From contig CP014773.1 in NCBI GenBank assembly GCA_001596135.1, positions 992,001-1,056,000 of the forward strand: a DNA stretch of 64,000 nucleotides. Reading direction: 5' to 3'. The position numbers were made by a program, and so were the translations under genes. The notes under the pieces are model-generated. The model had not been told where the DNA came from. It made no database searches and was given only the letters and a program-made list of their open reading frames with translations. This DNA is from Mucilaginibacter sp. PAMC 26640. GTDB taxonomy: Bacteria; Bacteroidota; Bacteroidia; Sphingobacteriales; Sphingobacteriaceae. Position 1 is the first letter of the stretch, and each line of letters opens with the position of its first letter. This document shows positions 27,455 to 36,712 of this stretch, one piece after another.

Positions 27455-28360
27455 ATGGAAAGAAGATCGGCATTAAAAAGTCTGGGTGGCTTATTGTTGG
27501 CACCCGCATTAACCTTTGGCAGCAATAAGCCAGGTAAGGCAAAACCCGTTTTACGCGTTGCGCACCTCACCGACGTACATCTCAAGAATAAATTCAAGGC
27601 TCCGGAAAAATTTGCAAAGTGCCTGCACCATGTGCAAAATCAATCGCCCGGGGTAGATTTTATACTCAACGGCGGCGACATCGTTTTCGATATGAATAAA
27701 GAAAACCTAGATGTAATCAACGCCCAGTGGAAACTGATGCACGATACCCTTAAAGCAGATTGCAGTTTGCCGGTACATTATTGCCTGGGGAACCACGATA
27801 TCTGGTGGAATGAGAACAACAAAGGACAGGCAGTTTATGGGAAACAGTTTTCATTAGATCAGCTTCATTTAACCAGGCCCTATTACAGTATGATGAAGGG
27901 GGGATGGAAGTTTATTATACTGGATAGCGTACACCTTGATATAGATGGCACCTGGTACATTGGCAAGCTGGGTGATGAACAATTTGCATGGCTGGAAAAC
28001 GAATTGAAAACCACCAACGCAGCCACCCCCGTGCTGATCATGTCGCACATCCCTATTTTAACGGCGACGAACTTAATTGAAGAGGATATTGTAAACAAAT
28101 GGGTGATGCTTGGCGGCGACATGCACACCGATACCGCAAAGATCATCAAACTATTTTATCAGCACCCCAATGTTAAACTATGTCTTAGCGGCCATATTCA
28201 CCTGCGTGAAAAACTTGTTTATAATAATGTAACCTACATTTGCGACGGAGCCGTAAGTGGTGCCTGGTGGGAGGGAAACCGCCGGGAAACAGCGCCCGGC
28301 TACGGACTGATAGATCTATATGCCGATGGCAGTTTTGAGGAGCGGTATGTAAATTATTAA
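27455..28360 (+). CDS. Secreted calcineurin-like metallophosphoesterase
   Basis: The 301-residue protein has an N-terminal export signal that looks Tat-like (MERRSALKSLGGLLLAPAL). Metal-binding motifs are TDVHL, NGGDIVF, GNHDIW and SGHIHLRE. This is the class III calcineurin-type phosphoesterase fold common in Bacteroidota periplasm. Substrates are probably phosphate monoesters or diesters, but nothing in the context decides which. Single gene, divergent from the ABC operon. Confidence 0.9.
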   Translation: MERRSALKSLGGLLLAPALTFGSNKPGKAKPVLRVAHLTDVHLKNKFKAPEKFAKCLHHVQNQSPGVDFILNGGDIVFDMNKENLDVINAQWKLMHDTLKADCSLPVHYCLGNHDIWWNENNKGQAVYGKQFSLDQLHLTRPYYSMMKGGWKFIILDSVHLDIDGTWYIGKLGDEQFAWLENELKTTNAATPVLIMSHIPILTATNLIEEDIVNKWVMLGGDMHTDTAKIIKLFYQHPNVKLCLSGHIHLREKLVYNNVTYICDGAVSGAWWEGNRRETAPGYGLIDLYADGSFEERYVNY

Positions 28361-28522
28361 AATCGACGTTTGATAAGATATAAAATTGCGTTAAATCCGC
28401 TAAATAAGTAATAATTGCTTTTCATAACGGGGTACTGGCTAAGTGCGCGTGTTGTATGCTTCACGCTTGAAACCTTGCGTATTCGACATGCTGCAGTGCG
28501 CCTGATTACGGCTCGCAGAGAA

Positions 28523-28645
28523 AACTCACCCACAACCCCTCTCTGCTTCGCAGAGAGAGGAGTTCTTATGCTAATTTAATAATTTTTACGCTCTTCCGCA
28601 GCACGGAGGAAAGGTCGGACAGCGATAGCGAACCCGGGGTGAGTT
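28523..28645. repeat. Extragenic element with terminal inverted repeats and internal hairpin
   Basis: AACTCACCC (28523-28531) and GGGTGAGTT (28637-28645) are exact inverted repeats 123 bases end to end. Inside is the hairpin CTCTCTGC/GCAGAGAG at 28539-28557. Sequences of the ACTCACCC...CCTCTCT...GGGTGAGT type are common extragenic repeats in Bacteroidota as I recall them. Here only one copy is in the window. It lies in the gap between the convergent 27.5-kb phosphoesterase and 28.7-kb GH16 genes. Confidence 0.55.
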
Positions 28646-28732
28646 AATATGCGGGCGGACCAATCGTTTCGAACACGAAAGTTTTTTACCTATAGCTATC
28701 CGCCCGCGTTATTTTTGCTACTTATTTGCGCC

Positions 28733-29968
28733 CTACTTATTAACCCCAAAGGCTTCCCAGCCGGAGGCCGTTGCGCGTGTGCAGGTCATGGCCTGGGTGC
28801 CGTTTTCGCTGGAGATAAACTTCCCATTGTTGCCGCGGAAGGTAACCTTACCGTCAGCGGTTGGCACCCAGTCGAATTTCTCCCAATCGCTAATGACTGT
28901 ACGGTTACAGGTAATGGCTTGTGTACCATTTTCGCTGCTTACATATTTACCCTGGCTTTGCAGCGCAACTTTGCCTGCGCCCGCATCAACTACGGTAAAT
29001 TGTTCCCAGCCGCTGGCAGTTGCGCGGTTACAATTCATAGCTTGCGTACCGTTTTCACCGCTTACATATTGGTTATTGATGCCTTTTAACGTAACTGTTT
29101 GTCCAATTGGCGCGGTAGATCCTGTGCTGCCGGTAATATTATACACACGCACATAATCAACATACATGCTGGCCGGTAAAGCGCCGTTGTTAATGGTATT
29201 GCCCGGCAGATCGCCACCTACTGCCAAATTGAGAATAATATAAAACGGGAGCTGAAACTCTTCGGTGCCATTGATATTGTTCTGGATATTTCCCGTATTG
29301 AACAAAGTACCGTCTACGTACCATTTGATACTGTTTGCATCCCACTCAACAGCGTAAACATGGTAATCGGTTGCTGTAGCGGTAATGCTGTTGCCATAAT
29401 ACACGTGCCCATTGTTGTTCCAGTGCATCGTGCCTAAAATAGTGTTATTAGTATTTACCTGCTCCATAATATCAATTTCACCACATTGCGGCCAGCCTAC
29501 CTGGCCTATATTTTGACCCAGCATCCAAAAAGCAGGCCAGCTGCCCTGGAATGCCGGCAGCTTGATCCTCGCCTCGATTCGGCCATATTTGATACTGAAC
29601 TTTCCAGAAGTGTTGAGCTTGGCTGATGTATATGGCTGACCGCCGACGCTTTGGTTTTTAGCAGTGATGACCAGGTTACCGCCGGTTACAGCAGCATTAG
29701 CCGCCTGGTAGTATTCTTTCTCGTTATTCACGTTGGGATTACCATTATCAATGTTCCATTTGCTGCCGTCAACTCCGGTACCGTTAAACTCATCCGACCA
29801 TACCATGGTTAAAGCCCTCGGTGTGGTGGTGGCTACGGTGGTTTCCTTCGGCACAGCTACACTATCTGCACCTGTAGATTTTATATCCTTTTTGCAGGAA
29901 ACAGCCATGATACAGATCGCCAGGCCCATCCCGGCAATCCTCAAATAGGTAAATAATTGCTTTTTCAT
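28733..29968 (-). CDS. GH16 endo-beta-1,3-glucanase (laminarinase-like) with a C-terminal fascin-like trefoil
   Basis: The 411-residue lipoprotein (signal ending MAVSCKKD) has a GH16 domain at residues ~55-285. The catalytic signature is GEIDIMEQ with E164, D166 and E169, and the N-terminal strand reads [22 protein letters not shown]16 enzymes of this type cut beta-1,3-glucans by retaining hydrolysis. The C-terminal ~120 residues are three ~38-residue units ([45 protein letters not shown]). They form a fascin-like beta-trefoil, likely a glucan-binding module. The GH30 gene upstream in the same operon carries almost the same module. Confidence 0.93.
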   Translation of the reverse strand: MKKQLFTYLRIAGMGLAICIMAVSCKKDIKSTGADSVAVPKETTVATTTPRALTMVWSDEFNGTGVDGSKWNIDNGNPNVNNEKEYYQAANAAVTGGNLVITAKNQSVGGQPYTSAKLNTSGKFSIKYGRIEARIKLPAFQGSWPAFWMLGQNIGQVGWPQCGEIDIMEQVNTNNTILGTMHWNNNGHVYYGNSITATATDYHVYAVEWDANSIKWYVDGTLFNTGNIQNNINGTEEFQLPFYIILNLAVGGDLPGNTINNGALPASMYVDYVRVYNITGSTGSTAPIGQTVTLKGINNQYVSGENGTQAMNCNRATASGWEQFTVVDAGAGKVALQSQGKYVSSENGTQAITCNRTVISDWEKFDWVPTADGKVTFRGNNGKFISSENGTQAMTCTRATASGWEAFGVNK

Positions 29969-30032
29969 AATATGGTGTTTTTGGTAAAGTGTGTTTTTTC
30001 GCCTGCATTAATTTTGCCAGCTAAATCAATGT

Positions 30033-31901
30033 TTACTGATTCACGCCAAAGGCTTCCCATCCCGATGCCGTTGCGCGTGTGCAGGTCATGGCCTGGGTGC
30101 CGTTTTCGCTGGAGATAAACTTCCCATTGTTGCCGCGCAGGGTCACTTTGCCGTCTGCTGTTGGCACCCAGTCGAATTTTTCCCAGTCGCCAAACGTAGT
30201 GCGGTTACAGGTTATCGCCTGTGTACCATTTTCGCTGCTTACATATTTCCCCTGGCTTTGCAACGCAACTTTGCCTGCGCCGGCGTCTATTACAGTGAAT
30301 TGTTCCCAGCCGCTGGCAGTTGCCCGGTTACAATTCATGGCTTGCGTACCGTTTTCGCTGCTTACATATTGATTATTAAATCCTTTTAGGGTGATAACCG
30401 AGCCGACAGGCGCGCCGGTACCAGAACTTCCGCCGGGCGTACCGGCCCATTTAAAGGTGACTACTGCACCGGCAGCAAGGCTGTACGTGAAAGATTCGGT
30501 ACCCCATTTCAGTTTAAAAGTAACGGTGCTGCTACCGTTGTTCAGGGCAATGACTACCTTGGTGCCGTCGCTGTTTTTGAAGGCCACGTTTTGGATAGAA
30601 CCAGAGAGGTTGGAGGCAATGCGCACCGCTCCCGGCCTGACAAATTTAGAAGCATGGGCAATAATGTAGTAGCCCACGTTGCGGGTAACCGAAGTTCCGC
30701 TTACGGTAATGGCTCCCAAACAAGTGCTGCAACCCCCATTGGTATGCGGATTGTAACCCGGATCTGCCGCCAGGTTCCACTCCAAAACATTACGGCTCCA
30801 GTTACGGGTGCCGCCGATGATCAAATTATTCATATGCCAGCCCAGGTCTCCCCCAAAATTACTTGGCGCACCAACCCATTGCTCGGTAAAGTAAACGTTC
30901 TTGTTTGGGTACGCATCATGCACGGTTGACAGTGCACTAATATCACCGGCATACAAATGGAAAGCGGATCCATCCACATAAGAACTTGCCTGGCCAACTA
31001 CGGTGGTGGCGTAGCTCGGCACATCGGCATTATGATCGTAAGCGATAATCTTGGTATTAAAGCCTGCGGCCCTTATTTGCGGCCCCAGGTTGTTATTAAT
31101 AAACGTAACCTGCTCGTTAGCCTGCATCACCATACTGGGGTTATTATAAGGGTTAAGCGGTTCATTTTGCGGAGTAATAGCATCTATCGTAATCCCCTGC
31201 GCTTTCATGGCTTGCAAGTATTTGACAAAGTAACGGGCGAAGGCATCATAATAAGCCGTATTTAAACTACCGCCGGTATAACCATTATTCCCGGTGGTGT
31301 TAACCTTCATCCAGGTTGGGGCTGTCCAGGGAGTGGCAATAATCTTGATAGATGGGTTAATGGCGAGAATCTTTTTCAATATGGGCAGAAAATCGGTACT
31401 CTCCTGCGCCAGGCTAAAATTGTTCATATTAACATCGCCGGCTGTTTGGTTGTAAGTAAAGTCAGACGAACTTAAGTCGGACGCACCGATACTGATGCGC
31501 AGGTAACTGATTCCAATTTGCCCGGCAGCAGTACCAAACAATTCGTTAAGCACATTAGCCTGGTTGCCGCCGAGGCCGTTTAACAGGCTTGCACTACCAC
31601 CTGTCAGGGTAAAACCAAAGCCGTCAATACCCTGATAGGTGACACCTTCATCAACAGTGATGGTAGTGGCATTGGTGCCTGCATCCGGCGCAAAATTCAC
31701 ACTACCCTGTGCCAGCAGGCTGGATTGATTGGAGGTGGTGAGCCAGGTACTCACCGGGCCGGTAGCGGCACGGGGCGTGGTACCTACCGGACCCGGGCCA
31801 CCTGCAATTTGCGACCGAACGTCTTTTTTGCACGCATTTACCAACAGGGCAAAGGTGAGCATCACCGAAACCAGCAGCTTAAATTTGTAATTGATTTTCA
31901 T
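30033..31901 (-). CDS. GH30 glycosidase (endo-beta-1,6-glucanase or glucosylceramidase-like) with fascin-like trefoil
   Basis: The 622-residue lipoprotein (signal ending LLVNACKKD) has a GH30 (beta/alpha)8 barrel. It opens with [16 protein letters not shown], has acid/base E247 in [11 protein letters not shown], and nucleophile E340 in [11 protein letters not shown] beta-sandwich follows and then a C-terminal trefoil closely matching that of the GH16 gene. Bacteroidota GH30_3 members act on beta-1,6-glucan (pustulan, fungal walls). The assignment to beta-1,6 is an inference from the GH16 partner. It starts the GH30-GH16 operon. Confidence 0.92.
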   Translation of the reverse strand: MKINYKFKLLVSVMLTFALLVNACKKDVRSQIAGGPGPVGTTPRAATGPVSTWLTTSNQSSLLAQGSVNFAPDAGTNATTITVDEGVTYQGIDGFGFTLTGGSASLLNGLGGNQANVLNELFGTAAGQIGISYLRISIGASDLSSSDFTYNQTAGDVNMNNFSLAQESTDFLPILKKILAINPSIKIIATPWTAPTWMKVNTTGNNGYTGGSLNTAYYDAFARYFVKYLQAMKAQGITIDAITPQNEPLNPYNNPSMVMQANEQVTFINNNLGPQIRAAGFNTKIIAYDHNADVPSYATTVVGQASSYVDGSAFHLYAGDISALSTVHDAYPNKNVYFTEQWVGAPSNFGGDLGWHMNNLIIGGTRNWSRNVLEWNLAADPGYNPHTNGGCSTCLGAITVSGTSVTRNVGYYIIAHASKFVRPGAVRIASNLSGSIQNVAFKNSDGTKVVIALNNGSSTVTFKLKWGTESFTYSLAAGAVVTFKWAGTPGGSSGTGAPVGSVITLKGFNNQYVSSENGTQAMNCNRATASGWEQFTVIDAGAGKVALQSQGKYVSSENGTQAITCNRTTFGDWEKFDWVPTADGKVTLRGNNGKFISSENGTQAMTCTRATASGWEAFGVNQ

Positions 31902-32563
31902 AATTGGTATTTGATTTGGTTAGTAATTGGTTTGCATAACTGTTTATAAATCAGTCGGTAAATGCTTTGTAATTATTAACTTTTAGTAAACAAGCCTGCT
32001 GGCAAACAAACTTGAAATTTGCAGCTTAGCGGTTTTTTCCAGGAAATAAGCAGATGCCGGTAAAATTGGTTAAGCAAATTTAAAGCAATTTAATGCTTAC
32101 AAACAAGTGATTAAATTTATAATTTACTGATAAATAAGCCATTATACATCAGTTGATACGGTTACTTCACACGCCCTAAACAGGCAAAAAGGTATCCAGT
32201 GCATTTAAAGCAGGTTTTGTAAAAAAGAAAAAATAGTTGCGATACGCTTACTTCACAATTTACTTTTTAAGCAATATAGCTTTGAGGAATAACGTATCAG
32301 GGTGCGGGAAATGCAGCAGCCAGTTAATTACAGGGTGCTACGAACATTGCTAAGGTTTAAGTGCTTTAGCATTCTTAATTTAATTAGATTTGAAGGATAG
32401 GCCGTTTTTAAAACATGCTTAAAGTAAGTTCTGATACATTGCCGTCATATCTTCGCGGCTTTGCGTGCCTAAGTCTAACCACCAAGCAGGATGCGGCAAA
32501 TTAATATGGTTATTTTCATTTGAGCTATCAATATTTTAAGCTTGCTATTTCAATTAGGGTTTT
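31902..32563. other. Gap of about 660 bases: GH30 leader and promoter plus a possible gene relic
   Basis: The GH30 promoter candidate is at 32075-32103. At 32419-32535 the minus strand keeps a 38-codon open frame ending HPAWWLDLG ... MYQNLL, which looks like the tail of a lost gene. Nothing else was recognised. Confidence 0.4.
32075..32103 (-). promoter_or_regulatory. Promoter candidate for the GH30-GH16 operon
   Basis: On the minus strand TTTG (32103-32100), 17 bases, then TAAATTTG (32082-32075). Start-to-ATG distance about 174 bases. This matches the Bacteroidota consensus. Confidence 0.5.
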
Positions 32564-34468
32564 TTATTCGGCCGGGGGTTCGATCACCAATTTACTCCAG
32601 CCTTTGCTACCTGCATTTTTAATTTCCTTCTTCCTGCTTTCCATTGCTTTTTTTATTCGGCTGCTGTAAGCCCAACAAGTACTTTGGCGAATGGATAGAA
32701 TTTCCGATAGCTTATGAGATGAGATTTTTCCCTTGGTGCTGTACATCAAAAAGATCATGTAAAAAGCTTTATTGATAGGGATGCGTGTGTTTTGCAAAAT
32801 GGTATAAGCAATAACCGATTCCTCATACCCGCACTTGGAACACCTTCGGCTGTAAGGCAAATGCCCGTTTCCGTAGCTGGTATTGCAACATTTTTTGCAC
32901 GCGTAACCGTGCTCCCATTTCAAATCGGACAGGAATTTAAAGCAGGTTTCCCGGTCGGGATAGATTTTGCTGAACTCCTCAAAATCCACTTCGGCCGACA
33001 TTACCCTGTCGTGTGTTACTTTCTCTATGTCATGATGTAGGGTAATGTTGTCACTTTCCAGCAGTACATTCATCCGGGAGATCTCTTCAGCTTGCTGCTG
33101 CAAAAGTTGGTTTACAGCCACCAACTCCTCGTTCTGCTGTTCAATGAGGGAGGATTTTTCGATCAGTTCCCCGGTGCGGGCTGCTACTTGATCTTCCAGG
33201 TTTCTATTCAGCTGATCTTTCAGCTCTTCGTTTTGCTGTAGTTGTTTAATCATCCGCAGCTGGGCTTCATCTTTCTCCCGTTTCAGCATCCGTACCCGGT
33301 CACCAATAGCGAAGGTGATAAAGAGCATCTCCATAATAAAACAAAAACTTAGACTATAAAAATTAATTGCTGTAACCGGGAACCATCCTAAATTTAACGC
33401 GATAAGTGATTTGATAATAAAACCCGCGAACAGGAAGCTATACCCGATTACAAAAAACCGCGCAGGCCGGTAGCCTTTATACAAAACATAGCAACCCGAC
33501 GCAAAAGCTACCGAAAGCGGAACAATCTCGATGATTTTGTAGCTGAACCAGTTTTTATCGATCAATAAGCACAAAACAAAAAATACGGTTCTCACTGTAA
33601 CAACTGCAATTAATATTTTATTGAATCGTGGTGCATTCTCTTTTAAGTTGAGCAGGCTCTGCGCAAAGAGCATTGCAAAGGTACTGGCCAAAAACAAAGA
33701 GATGCCGTAAGCGTAATGGTTCCATTGAGGCGCCATCTCCCATAGGTATTGGTAAGCAATACCATCCGTACACATTTCATACAAGCCAATGCTAAGGTTG
33801 TAAACAACGTAATATAGGTATTGCCGCTGGCGCATGGCAATAAACATCGTTAAATTATAAAGCCCGAATACAAGGATCATCCCGTAAAAAATACCGAAGA
33901 AAAAATATTCATCCAGCGCGTAGGCTATAAACCAGTTTACAGATTTAAGTACAATAATAACATTCGCAGACTGGTGGGAACGCAGGCGGAAATAATATAC
34001 GTTTTCGGTTTTAGGCCCATGGTCTAAATCAAGCGTAAAGTTTTTATGGCGGTATAAACGCTTCGAAAAAGGGCGATTGCTCCCTAGCAGCGTGGCTTTG
34101 TAAGTGTTGTCTTTATCTGGTTCGTATACGGCAATGCTATCAATGGTTTGGTCAAAAAACTCCAGCACCCAATTATTGCGGGTTGATAGGCGCTGATCTA
34201 ACTTGATGCGATACCAATAGGAAGCAGTGGCATCCGTTATTTGTGGAGTAGGTGCCGTATTTTTACTAAACTCACTGCCGTAGCTCTTTACTATATCATC
34301 AAAGGTAAGTTTGTTGCTGGTGTCTTTAAACCACTCCAGCTCGCCGTATCTGAATACATGCTGTTTGGCGGAATCCACTACAGGCACGATATTTTGAGCG
34401 CTGCCACTCATCACTGCGCCGCTCAACAAAATGAAAAGGCATATAATCCGGCAATAAAATTTAAGCAT
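32564..34468 (-). CDS. 7TM-DISM receptor fused to an IS1595-transposase-like zinc ribbon and HTH
   Basis: The 634-residue protein has a signal peptide (cleavage near SGSAQ), a periplasmic DISMED2-like beta domain (residues ~30-180), seven membrane segments (~185-390), and a coiled coil (~395-480). The C-terminal domain from ~487 is unlike the usual kinase. It holds C524-x2-C527 and C543-x2-C546 followed by VIAYTILQNTRIPINKAFYM, then a helix-turn-helix-like KISSHKLSEILSIRQSTCWA. This is the N-terminal zinc ribbon plus helical part of IS1595-type transposases, without the DDE domain. It is likely a membrane-anchored sensor that binds DNA or protein. It lies between GH30 and GH5 genes, so it may sense beta-glucan. 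Confidence 0.85.
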   Translation of the reverse strand: MLKFYCRIICLFILLSGAVMSGSAQNIVPVVDSAKQHVFRYGELEWFKDTSNKLTFDDIVKSYGSEFSKNTAPTPQITDATASYWYRIKLDQRLSTRNNWVLEFFDQTIDSIAVYEPDKDNTYKATLLGSNRPFSKRLYRHKNFTLDLDHGPKTENVYYFRLRSHQSANVIIVLKSVNWFIAYALDEYFFFGIFYGMILVFGLYNLTMFIAMRQRQYLYYVVYNLSIGLYEMCTDGIAYQYLWEMAPQWNHYAYGISLFLASTFAMLFAQSLLNLKENAPRFNKILIAVVTVRTVFFVLCLLIDKNWFSYKIIEIVPLSVAFASGCYVLYKGYRPARFFVIGYSFLFAGFIIKSLIALNLGWFPVTAINFYSLSFCFIMEMLFITFAIGDRVRMLKREKDEAQLRMIKQLQQNEELKDQLNRNLEDQVAARTGELIEKSSLIEQQNEELVAVNQLLQQQAEEISRMNVLLESDNITLHHDIEKVTHDRVMSAEVDFEEFSKIYPDRETCFKFLSDLKWEHGYACKKCCNTSYGNGHLPYSRRCSKCGYEESVIAYTILQNTRIPINKAFYMIFLMYSTKGKISSHKLSEILSIRQSTCWAYSSRIKKAMESRKKEIKNAGSKGWSKLVIEPPAE

Positions 34469-34552
34469 GCGTATACGCTAAATTCAGGTTATAATTATTT
34501 GAGCAATGTAAACGATTTAAATATCCAATCCTATTAAAGGTAGACTTGCAGT

Positions 34553-35785
34553 TTAATTACCAGGCACTTTTAAACCCAGTGCCTTGATATAACCCTTCTG
34601 AGGGAAGCAATTGGCAAATTTACAGTTCTCTAAAAACCCGTAAAGTGCTGCCTTTATTTTTGCCCTGTCGGTAGGTGCTGCCTTTCGGATATCTTCAAAA
34701 CTGCCGCGATCTTTTTCGGTATAGTCAATCACTTCCTGGTAGCCATCCGGCACGTTGAAACTCATAACTCCTTTATCATTATCCAGCTTTTTATAGGGCC
34801 AGTAATGCCAGCCTATATTATTCTTTTCGCATACCACCCGGAAATCATGGACCCATAGGTCGGTGTTCTCACCCGTTTCGCCTACGTAGATCGGTACGTT
34901 ATATTTGTCACGAAAATCAATATAATCCTGGATAACTTGCTGAGTGGGATCCGTCCAGTACTTGTGGAAAGTATAAACCAGCTTGCTGTCGAACGGCTTG
35001 CCAAACGGCTTAAAGTTGCTGTCCCATTGCGCACCACCCAGGAAAAGGAGGTGATTTTTATCTACCAGGCGGATAGCGGCGGTGATCTCTTTATAAGTTG
35101 GTTCCAGTTGCGGGTTAATCTCATCCACATTAAAATAATGAGCAATGGGCTCGTTCAGCAGATCGTAGCCTAAAATAATACCTTCGTTTTTGTAATGGTC
35201 AGCAATGCGTTTCCAGATGTCGGCGGTTTGCTTGCGGTTTGCAGGGCTGGTAAACAAGAATGGGTAGCCGTCGCCATCATCGATATTATCCCCCGTTTGT
35301 CCGCCGGGAGCGCAATGCATATCCAGTAATACATACAGGTTTTCCTGCTTGCACCAGCCAATTACCCTGTCCAGCAGTTCGAAGCCACGGTTAGGATTGT
35401 TTTGGCCCATATAACTCTCGCTGGTAAAAAGCTTATAATTAAACGGTATGCGGATGGAGTTAGCCCCGGTAGCCTTCAGAAACCTGATATCACCCTGGGT
35501 AATATAGGTATCCTGGAACTTTTTCCAGAACAGTTTAGTTTCTTCCGGGCCGATCAACTCGGTAAATGCCTGGTTAATGAGCCTTTGCGAGTTTACTTTT
35601 TTAAACTTAAACATATAGCCTTCCGGCACCAGCCAGTTACCCAGGTTTGTACCACGGATTAAAAAAGGTTTACCATTGCTACCGATGATCTCTTTACCCC
35701 TAACAGAAATGAATTTTGCGGTTTGGGCCGATAGATTACAGTCGCCGCCAAAAAGCACCGCTAAAAGGATAAGTAATTTTTTCAT
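34553..35785 (-). CDS. GH5 glycoside hydrolase (cellulase/exo-glucanase-like)
   Basis: I place the start at 35785 (MKKLLILLAVLFGGDCNLSAQ), which gives a signal peptide. The open frame extends 44 codons further back, but with non-signal sequence. The mature ~390 residues form a GH5 barrel. The acid/base Glu is in GYDLLNEPIAHY, the nucleophile Glu in VPIYVGETGENT, and FLIRGTNLGNWLVPEG is the usual GH5 N-terminal stretch. This is closest to GH5 exo-beta-1,3-glucanase/cellulase types. It extends the beta-glucan set with GH16 and GH30. It is divergent from modA. Confidence 0.92.
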   Translation of the reverse strand: MKKLLILLAVLFGGDCNLSAQTAKFISVRGKEIIGSNGKPFLIRGTNLGNWLVPEGYMFKFKKVNSQRLINQAFTELIGPEETKLFWKKFQDTYITQGDIRFLKATGANSIRIPFNYKLFTSESYMGQNNPNRGFELLDRVIGWCKQENLYVLLDMHCAPGGQTGDNIDDGDGYPFLFTSPANRKQTADIWKRIADHYKNEGIILGYDLLNEPIAHYFNVDEINPQLEPTYKEITAAIRLVDKNHLLFLGGAQWDSNFKPFGKPFDSKLVYTFHKYWTDPTQQVIQDYIDFRDKYNVPIYVGETGENTDLWVHDFRVVCEKNNIGWHYWPYKKLDNDKGVMSFNVPDGYQEVIDYTEKDRGSFEDIRKAAPTDRAKIKAALYGFLENCKFANCFPQKGYIKALGLKVPGN

Positions 35786-35820
35786 CACAGGAATTGGTTT
35801 ATATTGGTTTATAAGCAAAA

Positions 35821-35828
35821 CAAATGTA
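35821..35828 (-). promoter_or_regulatory. -7 box candidate for the GH5 gene
   Basis: TACATTTG on the minus strand, an exact TAnnTTTG match, 36 bases before the chosen start. It lies back-to-back with the modA -7 box at 35857. Confidence 0.4.
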
Positions 35829-35856
35829 ACAGATTTCTGTCGGGATATTTGTGCGT

Positions 35857-35864
35857 TATATTTG
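35857..35864 (+). promoter_or_regulatory. -7 box candidate for modABC
   Basis: TATATTTG, an exact TAnnTTTG match, 52 bases before the modA ATG. No clear -33 box was seen. Confidence 0.45.
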
Positions 35865-35915
35865 CAAACAGGCCCATATACACGTATTTTGTCTGCATAG
35901 GTTACGCAATACAAC

Positions 35916-36701
35916 ATGAAGGAGTTTCAACAAACCACTTGCACCCGCAGATGTGGGTACAGAATAATCGCAGTGATGATGCTGTTGGTATGCAGTGCCG
36001 GTTTAGCCCATGCACAAAATTTGCGGATAGCTATTGCGGCCAATCTGCAGCCGGTAATGAAAGTTTTACAAAAAGACTTTAAGCAGCGCAGCGGCCTAAA
36101 TATAGATGCCATTTCGGGCCCATCGGGTAATTTGACTACACAAATAAAAAACGGGGCACCCTTTGATGTTTTTTTATCTGCCGATACCGGATTCCCCGAG
36201 GAGCTTTTCAAAAGCGGTTTTGCAGTGAACAAACCTGTGGTATATGCACAGGGTATTTTGATATTGTGCAGCAGGCACAAACTTGGGGCCGAAAGCTGGA
36301 AAACGACACTGCTAAATAAAAACGTCAGCCGGCTGGCAATTGGCAACCCGGCAATAGCACCCTATGGCAAAGCCGCAAAAGAAGTGCTGACCCATGAAGG
36401 GATTTACAAGCAGCTTAAACCTAAACTAGTTTTTGGTGAAAGCATTACGCAGGTAAATACCTACATAGCAACGGATGCGGTAGAGGCAGGATTTACGTCC
36501 CTATCTTTTTATAAAGAAAACAGCAGCAGGATGACGTTGTTCAGCTGGCCAATTGATCCTGCAACTTACTCCCCCATACTGCAGGGTATGGTGTTGCTTA
36601 AACATGCCAAAAACAACGCCGACGCCAAAAAATTCTACGATTATATCCTGAGTCCACCGGCCAGAAAGATCTTTGCACAGTATGGTTATCACCTACAATA
36701 A
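35916..36701 (+). CDS. modA: Molybdate ABC transporter substrate-binding protein
   Basis: The 261-residue periplasmic protein has a signal region (cleavage near LAHAQ) and the ModA signature. The N-terminal strand is NLRIAIAANLQPVMKVLQ, the oxyanion-binding loop is ISGPSGNLTTQIKNGAPFDV, and FLSADTGFPEEL follows. The central GNPAIAPYGKAAKEVL and the hinge strands are intact. It binds molybdate or tungstate for ModBC. It is first in a modABC operon with modB 11 bases later. No Mo-cofactor genes are in the window. Confidence 0.95.
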   Translation: MKEFQQTTCTRRCGYRIIAVMMLLVCSAGLAHAQNLRIAIAANLQPVMKVLQKDFKQRSGLNIDAISGPSGNLTTQIKNGAPFDVFLSADTGFPEELFKSGFAVNKPVVYAQGILILCSRHKLGAESWKTTLLNKNVSRLAIGNPAIAPYGKAAKEVLTHEGIYKQLKPKLVFGESITQVNTYIATDAVEAGFTSLSFYKENSSRMTLFSWPIDPATYSPILQGMVLLKHAKNNADAKKFYDYILSPPARKIFAQYGYHLQ

Positions 36702-36712
36702 ACAGCTATAGA

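Noticed and set aside
28733-30400. Could the repeated sequence in the two glucanase genes be an insertion sequence or CRISPR-like array?
   Set aside because: It lies in frame inside two genes and encodes three-unit trefoil domains; it is a duplicated protein module.
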